Source of the DNA: Calamus simplicifolius
Taxonomy: Eukaryota; Streptophyta; Magnoliopsida; Arecales; Arecaceae
Direction of reading: 5' to 3'
Length of the DNA stretch: 64,000 nucleotides
Assembly: GCA_900491605.1 (NCBI GenBank)
Contig: UESW01005080.1
Location: 407,182 to 471,181 of the forward strand
How positions within the stretch are numbered: position 1 is the stretch's first letter; every line of letters begins with the position of its first letter. Both the position numbers and the translations under genes were made by a program. The notes under the pieces were generated by a model. That model ran no database searches. It was not told the origin of the DNA and saw only the letters and a list, made by a program, of their open reading frames with translations. This document shows positions 10,978 to 20,732 of the stretch, in pieces.

Positions 10978-11325
10978 TATATATATATGTATGTACATAT
11001 ATACATATATGTATATACATGTACATATATACATATATGTATATACATGTACATATATACATATATATATAGATATACATATATATACATATATACATGT
11101 ATATATATCTATGTGTATATATATGTACATACATGTACATATACATATATATACATACATGTACATACATATGTAGATATATATACATATGTATATACAT
11201 ATATGTACATATATATACATATATACATATGTATACATATGTATGTACATATGTATATATACATATGTATATATACATATGTATGTACATATGTATATAT
11301 ATATATATATACATATGTATATATA
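10978..11325. repeat. TATACA/TATGTA microsatellite at the right edge of copy A
   Basis: About 350 bp made of tata, tatgta and tacata blocks. Because TATGTA and TACATA are reverse complements, both strands look alike and long stop-free frames appear by chance on both. It starts exactly where similarity to copy B ends (10980 against 33584). Confidence 0.95.
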
Positions 11326-12407
11326 ATGCATCAAGTTTAGCTCAGAAGTTTTTCATTTGTCGCATGCATCACATGTCCTGAGCAGTGGTAGTTAGCAAAT
11401 ATACTAATATAGTCTCAATAGCACCATTCTTGTTGGATATGTGTGGGGACCATGAAGGTGAGGGCTATTCTCAACGCCTGAGAAAAGATGGCATATTGCT
11501 AGCATCTGATGTTAAGGTCCTGCGGTGTAGGGAAAAAAAAAAAAAAAGTAGACAGATTGAATGGACTCAAAATATAATATCTTCTAAGAAAAATTAAAGA
11601 TTTTTGTGATGACTTTTCTTGTTGCAAGAAGTCTTCCATAATAACAAACGTTATTTCATCATCAAAATTGAATTCCATCTTTTTCTGCCTTAGTTTCTTT
11701 TGAACTTGGAAACTACGGTGATGACTTTTAGTGAAGTGGATGAACATAGCATCTAAAATTATCGCTTTAATGATGAGAATTCCCATTGTCAGCAAAAATT
11801 ACTCAAAGACTAAATAGTGATAATTATAAGTCATGGTCTTTCCACAGCAAGGATTTATGTTGTCATGAGGAACTTGTTATCGCGATTGCCTTCTAGTAAT
11901 TGAAGAGATCACAGGCGTCCATCCATTTCTTGTCCTTTCCATGCATTAGAGAAGTCCAGATAAAGATGCTATCAAATAATGCTTCTTTTTTTAAGAGAGA
12001 ACCAATGATCATCATACATCAAAGCATTACTTATGATCTTAAATAAGCATGAAAGTTTAAAATAGCAATTCCTTTATAATTAACCTCCTATTTCATTTCT
12101 CTCTACAATAATATTTACCAATTATAATTTTTTTAAAAAAATCATATTCAATTTTTGAACTGAAATTCAAAATATGAAATGATGATCCGTGCATCAATTC
12201 TAGCGCCTAAAACTTAAGCAAACAAGCAGTAATTTAAATTTTATGTAAAAAATAGACCATATAGCCTCTTAAATTATAATCTCTCTCGCTCTCATGTGCT
12301 AAGCATGAAAAGTTTGTGCAAGGATGCATTTATTTCTATATTGATGGTGCGTCAACTAGCAACTAAAATTATACCTTTCACATATTCTTTTCGTATAACA
12401 TCTTGAG
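11326..12407. other. Unassigned AT-rich spacer
   Basis: About 1.1 kb, single copy in this window. It has short poly-A runs (11528-11546) and no recognisable gene or element. Two short stop-free frames (11385-11597 plus, 11499-11795 minus) have no motif I recognise. It may be older host sequence flanking Tat B. Confidence 0.6.
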
Positions 12408-13653
12408 GGATATAGCTGATCGAGCCGCGTTAGAGTTGACGAACGAAGCAGCTAGTGGAACCACCGCCTCGGCCTCTGAAGTCCCCTCGGCCTCGACCTC
12501 CGAAGTCCCCTCGGCCTCGGACCTCGGGTCTCCTCGAATCTCAAGTCCCCTCGACCTCGGACTTTGTCGCTTCGACCTCCAACTACGGGTCCCCTTGACC
12601 TCCGAAGTCCCCTCTGCCTTGGACCTCGGGTCCCCTTGGACCTTGAGCCCCCTCGGCCTCAGCCTTCGAAGTCCCCTCAGCCTTCGAAGTCCCCTCAGCC
12701 TCAAACCTCATATCCCCTCGGACCTCAAGTCCTCTCGGCCTCGGACTTCATCCCCTCAACCTCCAGCTGCGGGTCCCCTCGACCTCCGAAGTCCCTTCGG
12801 CCTCGGACCTCAGATCCCCTCGGCCTCGGACTTCATCCCTTCGACCTCCAGCTGTGGGTCCCCCCAGCCTCCGAAGTCCCCTTGGCTTCGGACCTCAGGT
12901 CCCCTCGGCCTCGGACTTCGTCCCCTCGGCCTTCGAAGTCTCCTCGGCCTCGAACTTCAGGTCCCCTCGGACCTCAAGTCCCCTCGGCCTCAGGCTTCGT
13001 CCCTTCAGCCTCCAGCTGCGGGTCCCCTCGGCCTCCGAAGTCTCCTCGGCCTCGGGCTTCATCCCTTCAGCCTCCAGCTGCGAGTCCCCACGGCCTCAGA
13101 CCTCAAGTCCCCTTGACCTTGAATCTCAGGTCTCCTCTATCTCGAGCTGCCTGACACTACCACAAGGCCCACCAACCATCTGCAGCTGCCACGTGGCCCA
13201 CTAACCATCTACAACTGCGTGTGGCCACTACCCGTAACAGCACACGCCTGACACGACTAAGCCCACCTACCACCTATGGCACCGCGGCTGATAGATGGTT
13301 CATGGGGCAAGACACCTATGACATGCCCAGTGTTGATTGCGACCTTTCTATGTCAGCCTGGCCACCTGTCCGCTATCAGACAATGACACATCGGGATTAG
13401 CCACCTTCTAAAAGCGGAAAAGGGGATCTTCGAACAGGTATAAGAACCCACACTCACAATGAGGAAATGGATCTGAACTCAAGCTCTCTAGCTATTTCTC
13501 TGCTAGTTCTTTTCTTCACTATTTCTGAGTTGCTTACTTGAGCGTCGAAGGGTCCCCATCAGTGCAACCGGTCTCCGAGGACTTTCTTGTAGGAGCTTCT
13601 TCAAGGAGGAGGATCTCCGTCTCCTGGCGTTGGAGGAACGTGACTTAGCGGCA
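12408..13653 (+). mobile_element. 5' LTR of Tat B
   Basis: The start GGATATAGCTGAT aligns without gaps to TGATGTGGCTAAT at the 3' LTR start, so the usual TG has decayed. It ends TTAGCGGCA, matching TTGGCGGCA at 54054. It is 1246 bp, against about 1340 bp for the 3' LTR once the MITE and its TSD duplicate are removed. The centre (12470-13110) is a degenerate GC-rich array. Confidence 0.82.
12470..13110. repeat. Degenerate GC-rich array CCTCGGCCTCCGAAGTCCC in Tat B 5' LTR
   Basis: Many imperfect units of cctcggcctcggacctcaagtcc and cctccgaagtcccctcgg type. The low-complexity composition (Pro/Ser/Leu-rich in every frame) creates several overlapping long frames that are not genes. The same array is in the 3' LTR at 52110-52740 and 53403-53530. 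Confidence 0.85.
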
Positions 13654-13680
13654 ATAGATTGGCGCGCTAGGAAGGGGGAA
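13654..13680 (+). other. Putative primer binding site, Tat B
   Basis: attggcgcgctaggaagg directly after the 5' LTR, identical to positions 10-27 of copy A. tRNA identity not determined. Confidence 0.5.
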
Positions 13681-13738
13681 AGAGAGAAAGCTTCGAACCA
13701 GTCAATTACAAATCCTTCTTCCCCAAGCAGTCAAGAAG

Positions 13739-14361
13739 ATGGTGGTGACACGTGCACAGGAGTTTTCCACCAGCCTCGTCTGGGGGCATTGCCAAGGAGC
13801 TGAGCCATCGGAGGTTGACCCCCTTGCTCCGCAGGCCGGTATTTCTGCTCCACCCTCACCACCACCACCACAGCAAGATGATCAGATCGCCGCCCTCGCC
13901 ATGCAAGTTCAGTCGCTAGTGGTGGCGATCCAGGTTCTGCAGCAGCAGCCATCAATCCGCAGCAACAGCCGAAGCCACCCTCATTGATCCCGGGGGTGGT
14001 CCAACCCAGCCAGCATTCTTTTCGGGGGAGGTCTCCCCTCCGAAAGGTCCGCCACCACCGCGCTTCACCTAGACATCATCGTCGGGAAGCCTCTAAGAGG
14101 CTTCGGTCCCCTTCTTGCCACGCCAGCACTTTTCCTAAGCAGCGGTACGGGAGGGAGGCGGAGCACATCCATCTGCATCACCGCCACCCTCTCAGTCCTC
14201 GGAATATTCAAGGAAGGGGTCCTTTGATGGCCGGATAGCTCGTCGGACCGAGAGCCGACTAGATGAATACAACCAGCAGTTCGAGGAGCCCAACTGTAGG
14301 ATCACCAACCCGCCGGAGGCAGATTACGACAATCGTCCACCGCTATCCCGACGTATCACTG
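13739..14361 (+). pseudogene. gag: gag N-terminal part, Tat B (interrupted by Tekay)
   Basis: Starts MVVTRAQEF as in copy A, then shifts frame near 13984. It ends at CGTATCA (14353-14359), after which 218 bp present in copy A (708-925) are missing. The Tekay insertion follows at 14367. The deletion must pre-date or be independent of the Tekay insertion, because the Tekay TSD is perfect across it. Confidence 0.8.
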
Positions 14362-14366
14362 GAGAG

Positions 14367-17257
14367 TGTCAGCTCCCCCTCCTCTCTGGGGCCACCGATA
14401 GCACACCTGCACTCTTGTGGTAATCGGATAGAGTTTTACTAGTCTTTATGTAGCGCTCCATAAAGAGCTAGAGAACCCCAACTAATTATCATAAGTGGCA
14501 GACACACGAAAACACATCCTGTTAAAAACTTTTCATTTTCATCTCAATTATATACACAAATCACTCAATCAACACTAAGCATCAACCTGCTCAGATAATA
14601 TTTTTCATGACATTCCTCAGGCAGTTTACAAGATCACATTCACAATCGACATCAAAATCCTAAGTGCACACATCATGCTCATAATTTTCTCCAAAACATA
14701 AGTCTCGTATTCATATCCAAAAAGGTCTAAAACATCATTACATCTCACTGTACACATACACATATACAAAATACAAATATCAAACCACACTCTCTCAATA
14801 TACAAGGCTAGCATTTATACACTCTTGCATCCAAGCAAGCTTCACCAGCTAAGGGTTCTGTCCTGCTTATCTTGTGATCCTGGCAGAAATACTCACTGAT
14901 CTGAAAGAACATTTAAATCATAGAGGGATGAGACCTAAGTCCCAGTGACTGGATAACCATCTAACTATGGAGAAATAGAGAACCATAACCTCTTAATTTT
15001 CAATCGTATGCTGAACTATTTAGCTTGTACAACTCAAAGTACATTTTTAACATGATATCAGATAAAATAAAATGTAGCTTATTCTTCAAATAACATATCA
15101 GTACTGAAATACTCTATAATAACTTTCACTGAAAGATAACTCATTAAGATAAAAATCCATGCATTACAATATGAAGATATGCATTCTTTATCTACAACCC
15201 AGACTCCCATCGGATCTGCTTGCCCACTGGCATCTCAAGTAAACTCTCCCTCTCGGGATAACTATTTGGCCCATTGGCCCTTTTTATATCACAACATATG
15301 CTTTTAGATCTCATGATGCTGGGCTGTGTGTGTAATGCCTCTGAGGTACCACCCTACAGTCGCCCTTCTGTAGGTGTACTCTCATCGGGTGCGTGACTAG
15401 CAACAGGATCCCCGCACAAATAGCACCCCTTACCCGTGCGGTTCACCGGCAAAGTGCTTTGTTCCTTAACCCTGGAACCTCGGGTTTTCTCTCTGCCCCC
15501 ACGGGCTATATATAGTAATCAGCTCCACTGAGCTATGATTCATGCCCCCACGGGCTGCTCACAACCAGCCCCACTGGCCTGGTTAAGCGTGCACTCACCC
15601 CTGATTCTGGGGTTCATCGTACGATCTGTTCGCAAGGAGGTGCCGGCTCGATAGTAGTGTGCAATGCTCATGCTACAGTACAGTCTAAAGGGTGATCAGC
15701 CCCCTAGCTGCCTGATGCTCAGTATGATACATACATCATTTGTAAAGCTTTATCATGCAAATATGCCATGTATACATTAAAAATCCCCTCATCGAAACTC
15801 ATGCTTATGTCATGCTCAAAACTCATGCTTTATGCTTAAAACTCATGCTCAAAACTCATTTATCAGAATATCATATACTAGGTTCTCATTTCTCATATTT
15901 AAAACATACATAATACTCTGCTAAACATAACATACCATAACTAGGTATTAATCTCATTATACTAGCTCAAATTAACTTCTCATTGCTAGATGAGAAACCC
16001 ACTCACCTTAGTAGGTTACTCCTCGACTGGTACTCAACTCTGGTATTCCGGCTCCCTGGAATAACCCTCTTGACCTACGTCAACATACAGATACGATAGC
16101 TATTAGGATTACCTCCACACGAGGTTTTCCCACGAACCATGCATGCATACATGATCTATCCTCTAATATCTCATTATTTTTCTTCCACCCTTTCTCTACT
16201 CAAGATTACTTCTACTATTACCTCAAAATACAATAATCTAAGAAAATCTAAAGTCATACAAGATCTAGGGAAGCTATAGCTTACCTGGAGTCGAGCACAA
16301 ACCCCAAGCTTCCCTTTCCCTTTCTCTTTCTTCCTCCTTTCTTCTTCTTCTTCTTCCTCTTCCTCTCTTTTCTCCTCTTCTTCTCTCTCTTTCTTTCTTT
16401 CTCTGGCTGAACCCACGTTTTCCCTTTTTCTCTAATGACTTGGGGACCAAGTCATGGAAACTTAAGGGTTAAGGCATGCCAAATTTCCCTTTTGCCCTCA
16501 AACACTCTTAACGCACGCTTTTTGGAAAACACGTGGCTCACTTATAACCATGATATTTTGCCCTTAGATTTTCTTTCCCAAGTTGCCCTTAACACAATTA
16601 GCAATTGACATCGGAGCCTTTTCCCATTTTGCCCCTGATATAGCATTTTTTTAATCGATTTATAGCCCAGATTATCATTTTTACTTAAATCGATACTTTT
16701 ATGTAACATTTCTAAGAAAAGACTTTACCAGCTTGAAGAACTCGATTTTAGAAATCCAACGGTTCAAACGGCATCCAAATCGGACTTGAAACGGATTAAA
16801 TATGAAATTCTCAAGATTTAACTCAGAAAAACCTGCCGTCTTGGAGTCGGCTCCAGCAGAAATAGGTGTCGGCTCCAGAAAATAGGGTCGACTCCAGAAA
16901 AGTAGGGTCGACTCCTGGCTCGACTCCACTGCAGGTGTCGACTCCAAAGCGTGCCGAAAGTTTAAAACCGTGCCAGAGTCGACTCCACTCCAAATAGGTC
17001 GACTCCAACCACTAAAAACATCATTTTAGGATAAAACTCAAACTAAACTTGATTTTTCTTGTGATTTAAACCCATTAAAACTTAAGTCTCTCAATTTCTT
17101 AAATCAAACTCATTAACATTCAGAAATATACTTATTTACTCCAAAATTTCTTCTCTTTATTTATCAAAAGGCCAACACACCCACATTTCACTGAAACTTT
17201 CTGACTTTCATTTCAAATGAAAATGCCATAAATTACAAGGTTTTCAGGATGTTACAA
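14367..17257 (-). mobile_element. 3' LTR of the Tekay element
   Basis: Begins TGTCAGCTCCCCCTCC and ends CAGGATGTTACA. Contains a polypyrimidine CTT run at about 16310-16405 and GTCGACTCC/GTCGGCTCC boxes at 16843-17010. Nearly identical to 22261-25149. Confidence 0.95.
16843..17010. promoter_or_regulatory. GAGTCGACTCC/GAGTCGGCTCC box cluster in Tekay 3' LTR
   Basis: About eight copies including ggagtcggctcc, ggtgtcggctcc, gggtcgactcc and gagtcgactcc, plus GTGCCGAAA near 16952. In element orientation it lies about 250-415 bp into U3. The same motif set is found in the unrelated SIRE-like LTRs. Confidence 0.7.
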
Positions 17258-17275
17258 TTCTCCCCCTCTTAAGAA
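17258..17275 (-). other. Polypurine tract of the Tekay element
   Basis: attctccccctcttaag on the plus strand, i.e. a purine-rich AAGAGGGGGAGAAT on the coding strand abutting the 3' LTR. Confidence 0.85.
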
Positions 17276-17290
17276 ATTTCGTCCCGAAAT

Positions 17291-20275
17291 TTAGCTAGAT
17301 ATATTTTCAAATAGATGGGGGTACTTCAATCTCATCTCATCCTCTCGCTCCCATGTAGCCTCCTCTTTTTGATGATTTAACCATTGCACCTTAACTAATG
17401 GAATTCTTTTACTGCGGAGCTGCTTAATCTCCCTACTCAAGATCTTCACTGGTTCTGTTGCAAATGATAAATCCCCCTGTAACTCTATAGTCTCAGACTG
17501 AATCACATGAGAGGAATCCGGCACATACCTCCTAAGCATTGATACATGAAATACATTATGAATCTGAGATAACTCTGGAGGTAAAGCCAATCTATAAGCT
17601 AGTGTCCCAACTCTTTCCAGAATTTCATAGGGTCCAATATACCTGGGACTCAACTTGCCTTTCTTTCCAAATCTCATAATACCTCGCCAAGGAGATACCT
17701 TCAGAAAGACTCTATCTCCAACCTCAAACTTTACCTCTCTATGCTTTTTATCTGCATAGCTCTTCTGTCTATCCTGGGCTGCCTTTAATTTAGCTCTTAT
17801 AATTTTAACTTGATCTGCTGTAAGCTGCACTAACTCAGGGCCTAACAGCCTTCTCTCTCCCTCCTCATCCCAACACACTGGAGTTCTACATTTTCTCCCA
17901 TACAAGGCCTCATATGGTGCCATATCAATGCTAGAATGGTAGCTGTTATTGTAAGCAAACTCTATTAAAGGTAGATGATCATCCCAGCTACCAGAAAATT
18001 CCATGACACAAGCTCTCAGCATATCCTCCAGTGTCTGGATGGTTCTTTCTGACTGACCATCGGTTTGGGGATGAAATGCTGTACTGAACCTCAATTTAGT
18101 CCCCAAAGCTTTCTGTAATTCTGCCCAAAATTGAGATGTGAACCTTGGATCTCTATCTGATACTATCGATACTGGCACACCATGCCTACTCACAATTTCA
18201 TGCACATATAATTCTGCTAATCTATCCAAGGTAAAGACAATCTTAATAGGCAGAAAATGAGCAGACTTAGTCAATCTATCAACTATCACCCATATAGCAT
18301 CATTGCCCCTTCTGGTCTTTGGGAGTCCTACAACGAAATCCATAGTTATATGCTCCCATTTCCACTCTGGCACAAACAGAGGCTGAAGCTTTCCAGCTGG
18401 ACACTGATGTTCAGCCTTAATCTGCTGACACACCAAACACTTAGATACATACTCAGCTATCTCCTTTTTCATACCATTCCACCAGTAATTCTGTTTGATA
18501 GTTCTATACATCTTAGTACTACCTGGATGCATTGAATAAGCTGAGCTATGTGCTTCCCTTAAAATCTGATCTTTCACTGATTCCACAGCTGGCACACAAA
18601 CTCTGCCCTTGAATAATAACACTCCATCACCTCTAACAGAAAACTCTGACTGAGACCCACTCTGAATTAAATCTCTAGCTTTAAGCAAATGTAGATCTAG
18701 CAACTGAGCTTCTCTTATTTCTTCTAGCATTTGGGGTCTCACTCTGAAAGTAGCCAACAAGGCTCCTGATTCTTCTACAGCTAGCTCTGCATCTAACCTC
18801 CTTAACTCAATCATCAAGGGTAGCTGTACGGTTCTGATAGAAGCCAATGTGGCCATAGACTTTCGACTCAAGGCATCAGCCACAACATTAGCTTTCCCTG
18901 GGTGATACTCAATAGTGCAATCATAGTCTTTAATCAATTCAATCCATCTTCTCTGCCTTAAATTCAATTCCTTCTGGGTCAGAATATATTTCAAGCTCTT
19001 ATGATCAGTAAATATCTGGCATCTTCTTCCATACAAGTAGTGCCTCCAAACCTTCAATGCAAATATAACAGCAGCTAACTCCAAATCATGGGTGGGGTAA
19101 TTCTTTTCATGGGATCTCAACTGTCTAGATATATAAGCCACTACTTTCCCATTCTGCATTAAAACACACCCCAAACCCTTCAATGAGGCATCACTATAGA
19201 TCACATAATCACTGGCACTATCAGGTAGTATTAGGATTGGGGCTGAGGTTAATCTCTTTTTCAATTCATCCATACTCTTCTGGCATTCATTAGACCAATC
19301 AAACTTGATATTCTTTCTAAGCAGCTTAGTCATAGGAGAAGCCAAAATCGAGAAATTTTCTATAAATCTTCTATAATATCCTGCTAGCCCCAAGAAACTC
19401 CTCACCTCAGTCTGATTGGTAGGTGATACCCAATTTACTATAGCTTCAATCTTTTGAGGATCTACCATAATACCTTTGGCTGAAACTACATGTCCCAAGA
19501 ACTTTACCTCATCCAGCCAAAATTCACTTTTACTAAACTTTGCATATAATTGCTTTTCTCTTAATATCTGCAAAACTGTCCTCAGATGCTGTTCATGCTC
19601 TTCACTACTTCTAGAATAAATCAAGATGTCATCAATGAATACTATCACAAATTTATCTAGATACTCTTGAAATACTTGATTCATCAGACCCATAAAAGCA
19701 GCTGGAGCATTTGTCAAGCCAAATGGCATTACCAAGAACTCATAATGACCATATCTGGTCCTGAAAGCAGTCTTAGATATATCCTCATTCTTTATTCTCA
19801 ATTGATGATACCCAGATCTCAGATCAATCTTTGAAAACACTGCTGCCCCCTGCAGCTGATCAAACAAATCATCGATCCTTGGCAATGGATAATTGTTTCT
19901 AATGGTCACCTTGTTCAACTGTCTATAGTCTATACACAACCTCAAGGTACCATCCTTTTTCTTCACAAACAACACTGGTGCACCCCATGGTGATATACTG
20001 GGTCTAATAAACCCTTTATCCAATAATTCTTGTAACTGACTTTTCAATTCTTTCAATTCAACTGGAGCCATTCTATAAGGTGCCCTGGCTATTGGTCTGG
20101 TATCTGGGGCTAGATCTATACTGAAATCAAATCCTCTGTCAGGAGGTAACCCTGGCAGCTCCTCAGGAAATACATCTGAAAAATCCCTTACCACAGGGAT
20201 ATTCGTCAGCTCTAAACCATTGCCCTCTAGGCTCACTGCACAAGCTAAATAGGCTTCACATCTCTTTGCTAGCAT
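17291..20275 (-). CDS. pol: Tekay pol: RT, RNase H, integrase, chromodomain
   Basis: 994 residues, uninterrupted. It copies element RNA to DNA and integrates it. RT spans about residues 65-250 (LRLCIDYRQLNKVT; FIDDIL with catalytic DD at 215-216). RNase H is about 355-470, with acidic residues in YSDAS (362), HDLEL (399), FTDHK (424) and VADALS (467). Integrase has an HHCC zinc finger ending CLVCQQ and a D-D-E core (ITMDFVVGLPK; SIVSDRDPRF; QTDGQSERTIQ). A GPY-type module (GPYEILERVG) follows, and the last 50 residues look like a degenerate chromodomain (VKVQWLNHQKEEATWE). The protease lies in the preceding ORF behind a frameshift and an in-frame TAA near 20276-20310, so a full gag-pol would need both to be bypassed. 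Confidence 0.95.
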   Translation of the reverse strand: MLAKRCEAYLACAVSLEGNGLELTNIPVVRDFSDVFPEELPGLPPDRGFDFSIDLAPDTRPIARAPYRMAPVELKELKSQLQELLDKGFIRPSISPWGAPVLFVKKKDGTLRLCIDYRQLNKVTIRNNYPLPRIDDLFDQLQGAAVFSKIDLRSGYHQLRIKNEDISKTAFRTRYGHYEFLVMPFGLTNAPAAFMGLMNQVFQEYLDKFVIVFIDDILIYSRSSEEHEQHLRTVLQILREKQLYAKFSKSEFWLDEVKFLGHVVSAKGIMVDPQKIEAIVNWVSPTNQTEVRSFLGLAGYYRRFIENFSILASPMTKLLRKNIKFDWSNECQKSMDELKKRLTSAPILILPDSASDYVIYSDASLKGLGCVLMQNGKVVAYISRQLRSHEKNYPTHDLELAAVIFALKVWRHYLYGRRCQIFTDHKSLKYILTQKELNLRQRRWIELIKDYDCTIEYHPGKANVVADALSRKSMATLASIRTVQLPLMIELRRLDAELAVEESGALLATFRVRPQMLEEIREAQLLDLHLLKARDLIQSGSQSEFSVRGDGVLLFKGRVCVPAVESVKDQILREAHSSAYSMHPGSTKMYRTIKQNYWWNGMKKEIAEYVSKCLVCQQIKAEHQCPAGKLQPLFVPEWKWEHITMDFVVGLPKTRRGNDAIWVIVDRLTKSAHFLPIKIVFTLDRLAELYVHEIVSRHGVPVSIVSDRDPRFTSQFWAELQKALGTKLRFSTAFHPQTDGQSERTIQTLEDMLRACVMEFSGSWDDHLPLIEFAYNNSYHSSIDMAPYEALYGRKCRTPVCWDEEGERRLLGPELVQLTADQVKIIRAKLKAAQDRQKSYADKKHREVKFEVGDRVFLKVSPWRGIMRFGKKGKLSPRYIGPYEILERVGTLAYRLALPPELSQIHNVFHVSMLRRYVPDSSHVIQSETIELQGDLSFATEPVKILSREIKQLRSKRIPLVKVQWLNHQKEEATWEREDEMRLKYPHLFENISS

Positions 20276-20297
20276 TTATTGGCTGACAGAGCTGAAA

Positions 20298-20732
20298 TCA
20301 CTCCTGAGGGTAACCCCCTCCTATCACCAACAAAACAGACTCTCTATCATCAGAAGTTTGTAACATCACCTCCTTCCTTAAGCAATCTACTCTGGCTCTA
20401 TGCACAGATAGCCAATCCATCCCCAAAATGGCATCAAACTCTTTCAACCTCAAAGGAATCAAATCTGCTGCTAATTTCTGACCCTCCACAGAAATATCAC
20501 AACCTCTATACACTTGGTCTGCTATAAAAGGCCTCCCTACGGGCATAGATACTACCAACTGACTACCCAACTGGCCCACATCTCTAACTAGATGCTTAGC
20601 AAACTCACATGAGATAAATGAATGCGTAGATCCAGAATCAATTAAAATATAAGCATCATGATTATCGATGGGTAGCATACCTGTCACCACATCAGGATCA
20701 ATCTGAGCCTCCTGCCTGGTCATGGCAAACAC
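20298..20732 (-). CDS. pol: Tekay aspartic protease frame
   Basis: 144 residues starting FAMTRQEAQ. It contains the active site ILIDSGSTHSFIS and the second conserved block AILGMDWLSVH, typical of a Ty3 protease. It overlaps the gag end by 13 bases in a different frame and ends in a G-run (five G, about 20314-20318 on the plus strand as C) where the frame is lost. In related elements gag, protease and pol form one frame. The two shifts here may be decay or homopolymer sequencing error. Confidence 0.88.
   Translation of the reverse strand: MFAMTRQEAQIDPDVVTGMLPIDNHDAYILIDSGSTHSFISCEFAKHLVRDVGQLGSQLVVSMPVGRPFIADQVYRGCDISVEGQKLAADLIPLRLKEFDAILGMDWLSVHRARVDCLRKEVMLQTSDDRESVLLVIGGGYPQE

Noticed and set aside
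10598..11381. Several long frames on both strands through the TATACA tract
   Set aside because: They are Tyr/Ile/His repeats produced by the microsatellite and are open on both strands by composition. Only the SIRE env-like part below 10978 is real coding ancestry.
11385..11597. 70-codon plus-strand frame in the spacer (DMCGDHEGEGYSQRL)
   Set aside because: No recognised domain, ends in a poly-Lys run from a poly-A tract. It could be a gene fragment but cannot be supported.
12403..13204. Overlapping long frames rich in Pro, Ser and Leu in the Tat B 5' LTR
   Set aside because: They come from the GC-rich LTR array, are open in three frames and recur in the 3' LTR.
14626..14814. Short minus-strand frame found identically in both Tekay LTRs (also 22520-22708)
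   Set aside because: LTR sequence; no motif, low complexity, no initiation context. Identity only reflects recent LTR copying.
18257..18535. Plus-strand frame inside Tekay pol
   Set aside because: Shadow of the minus-strand integrase, which has clear catalytic motifs.
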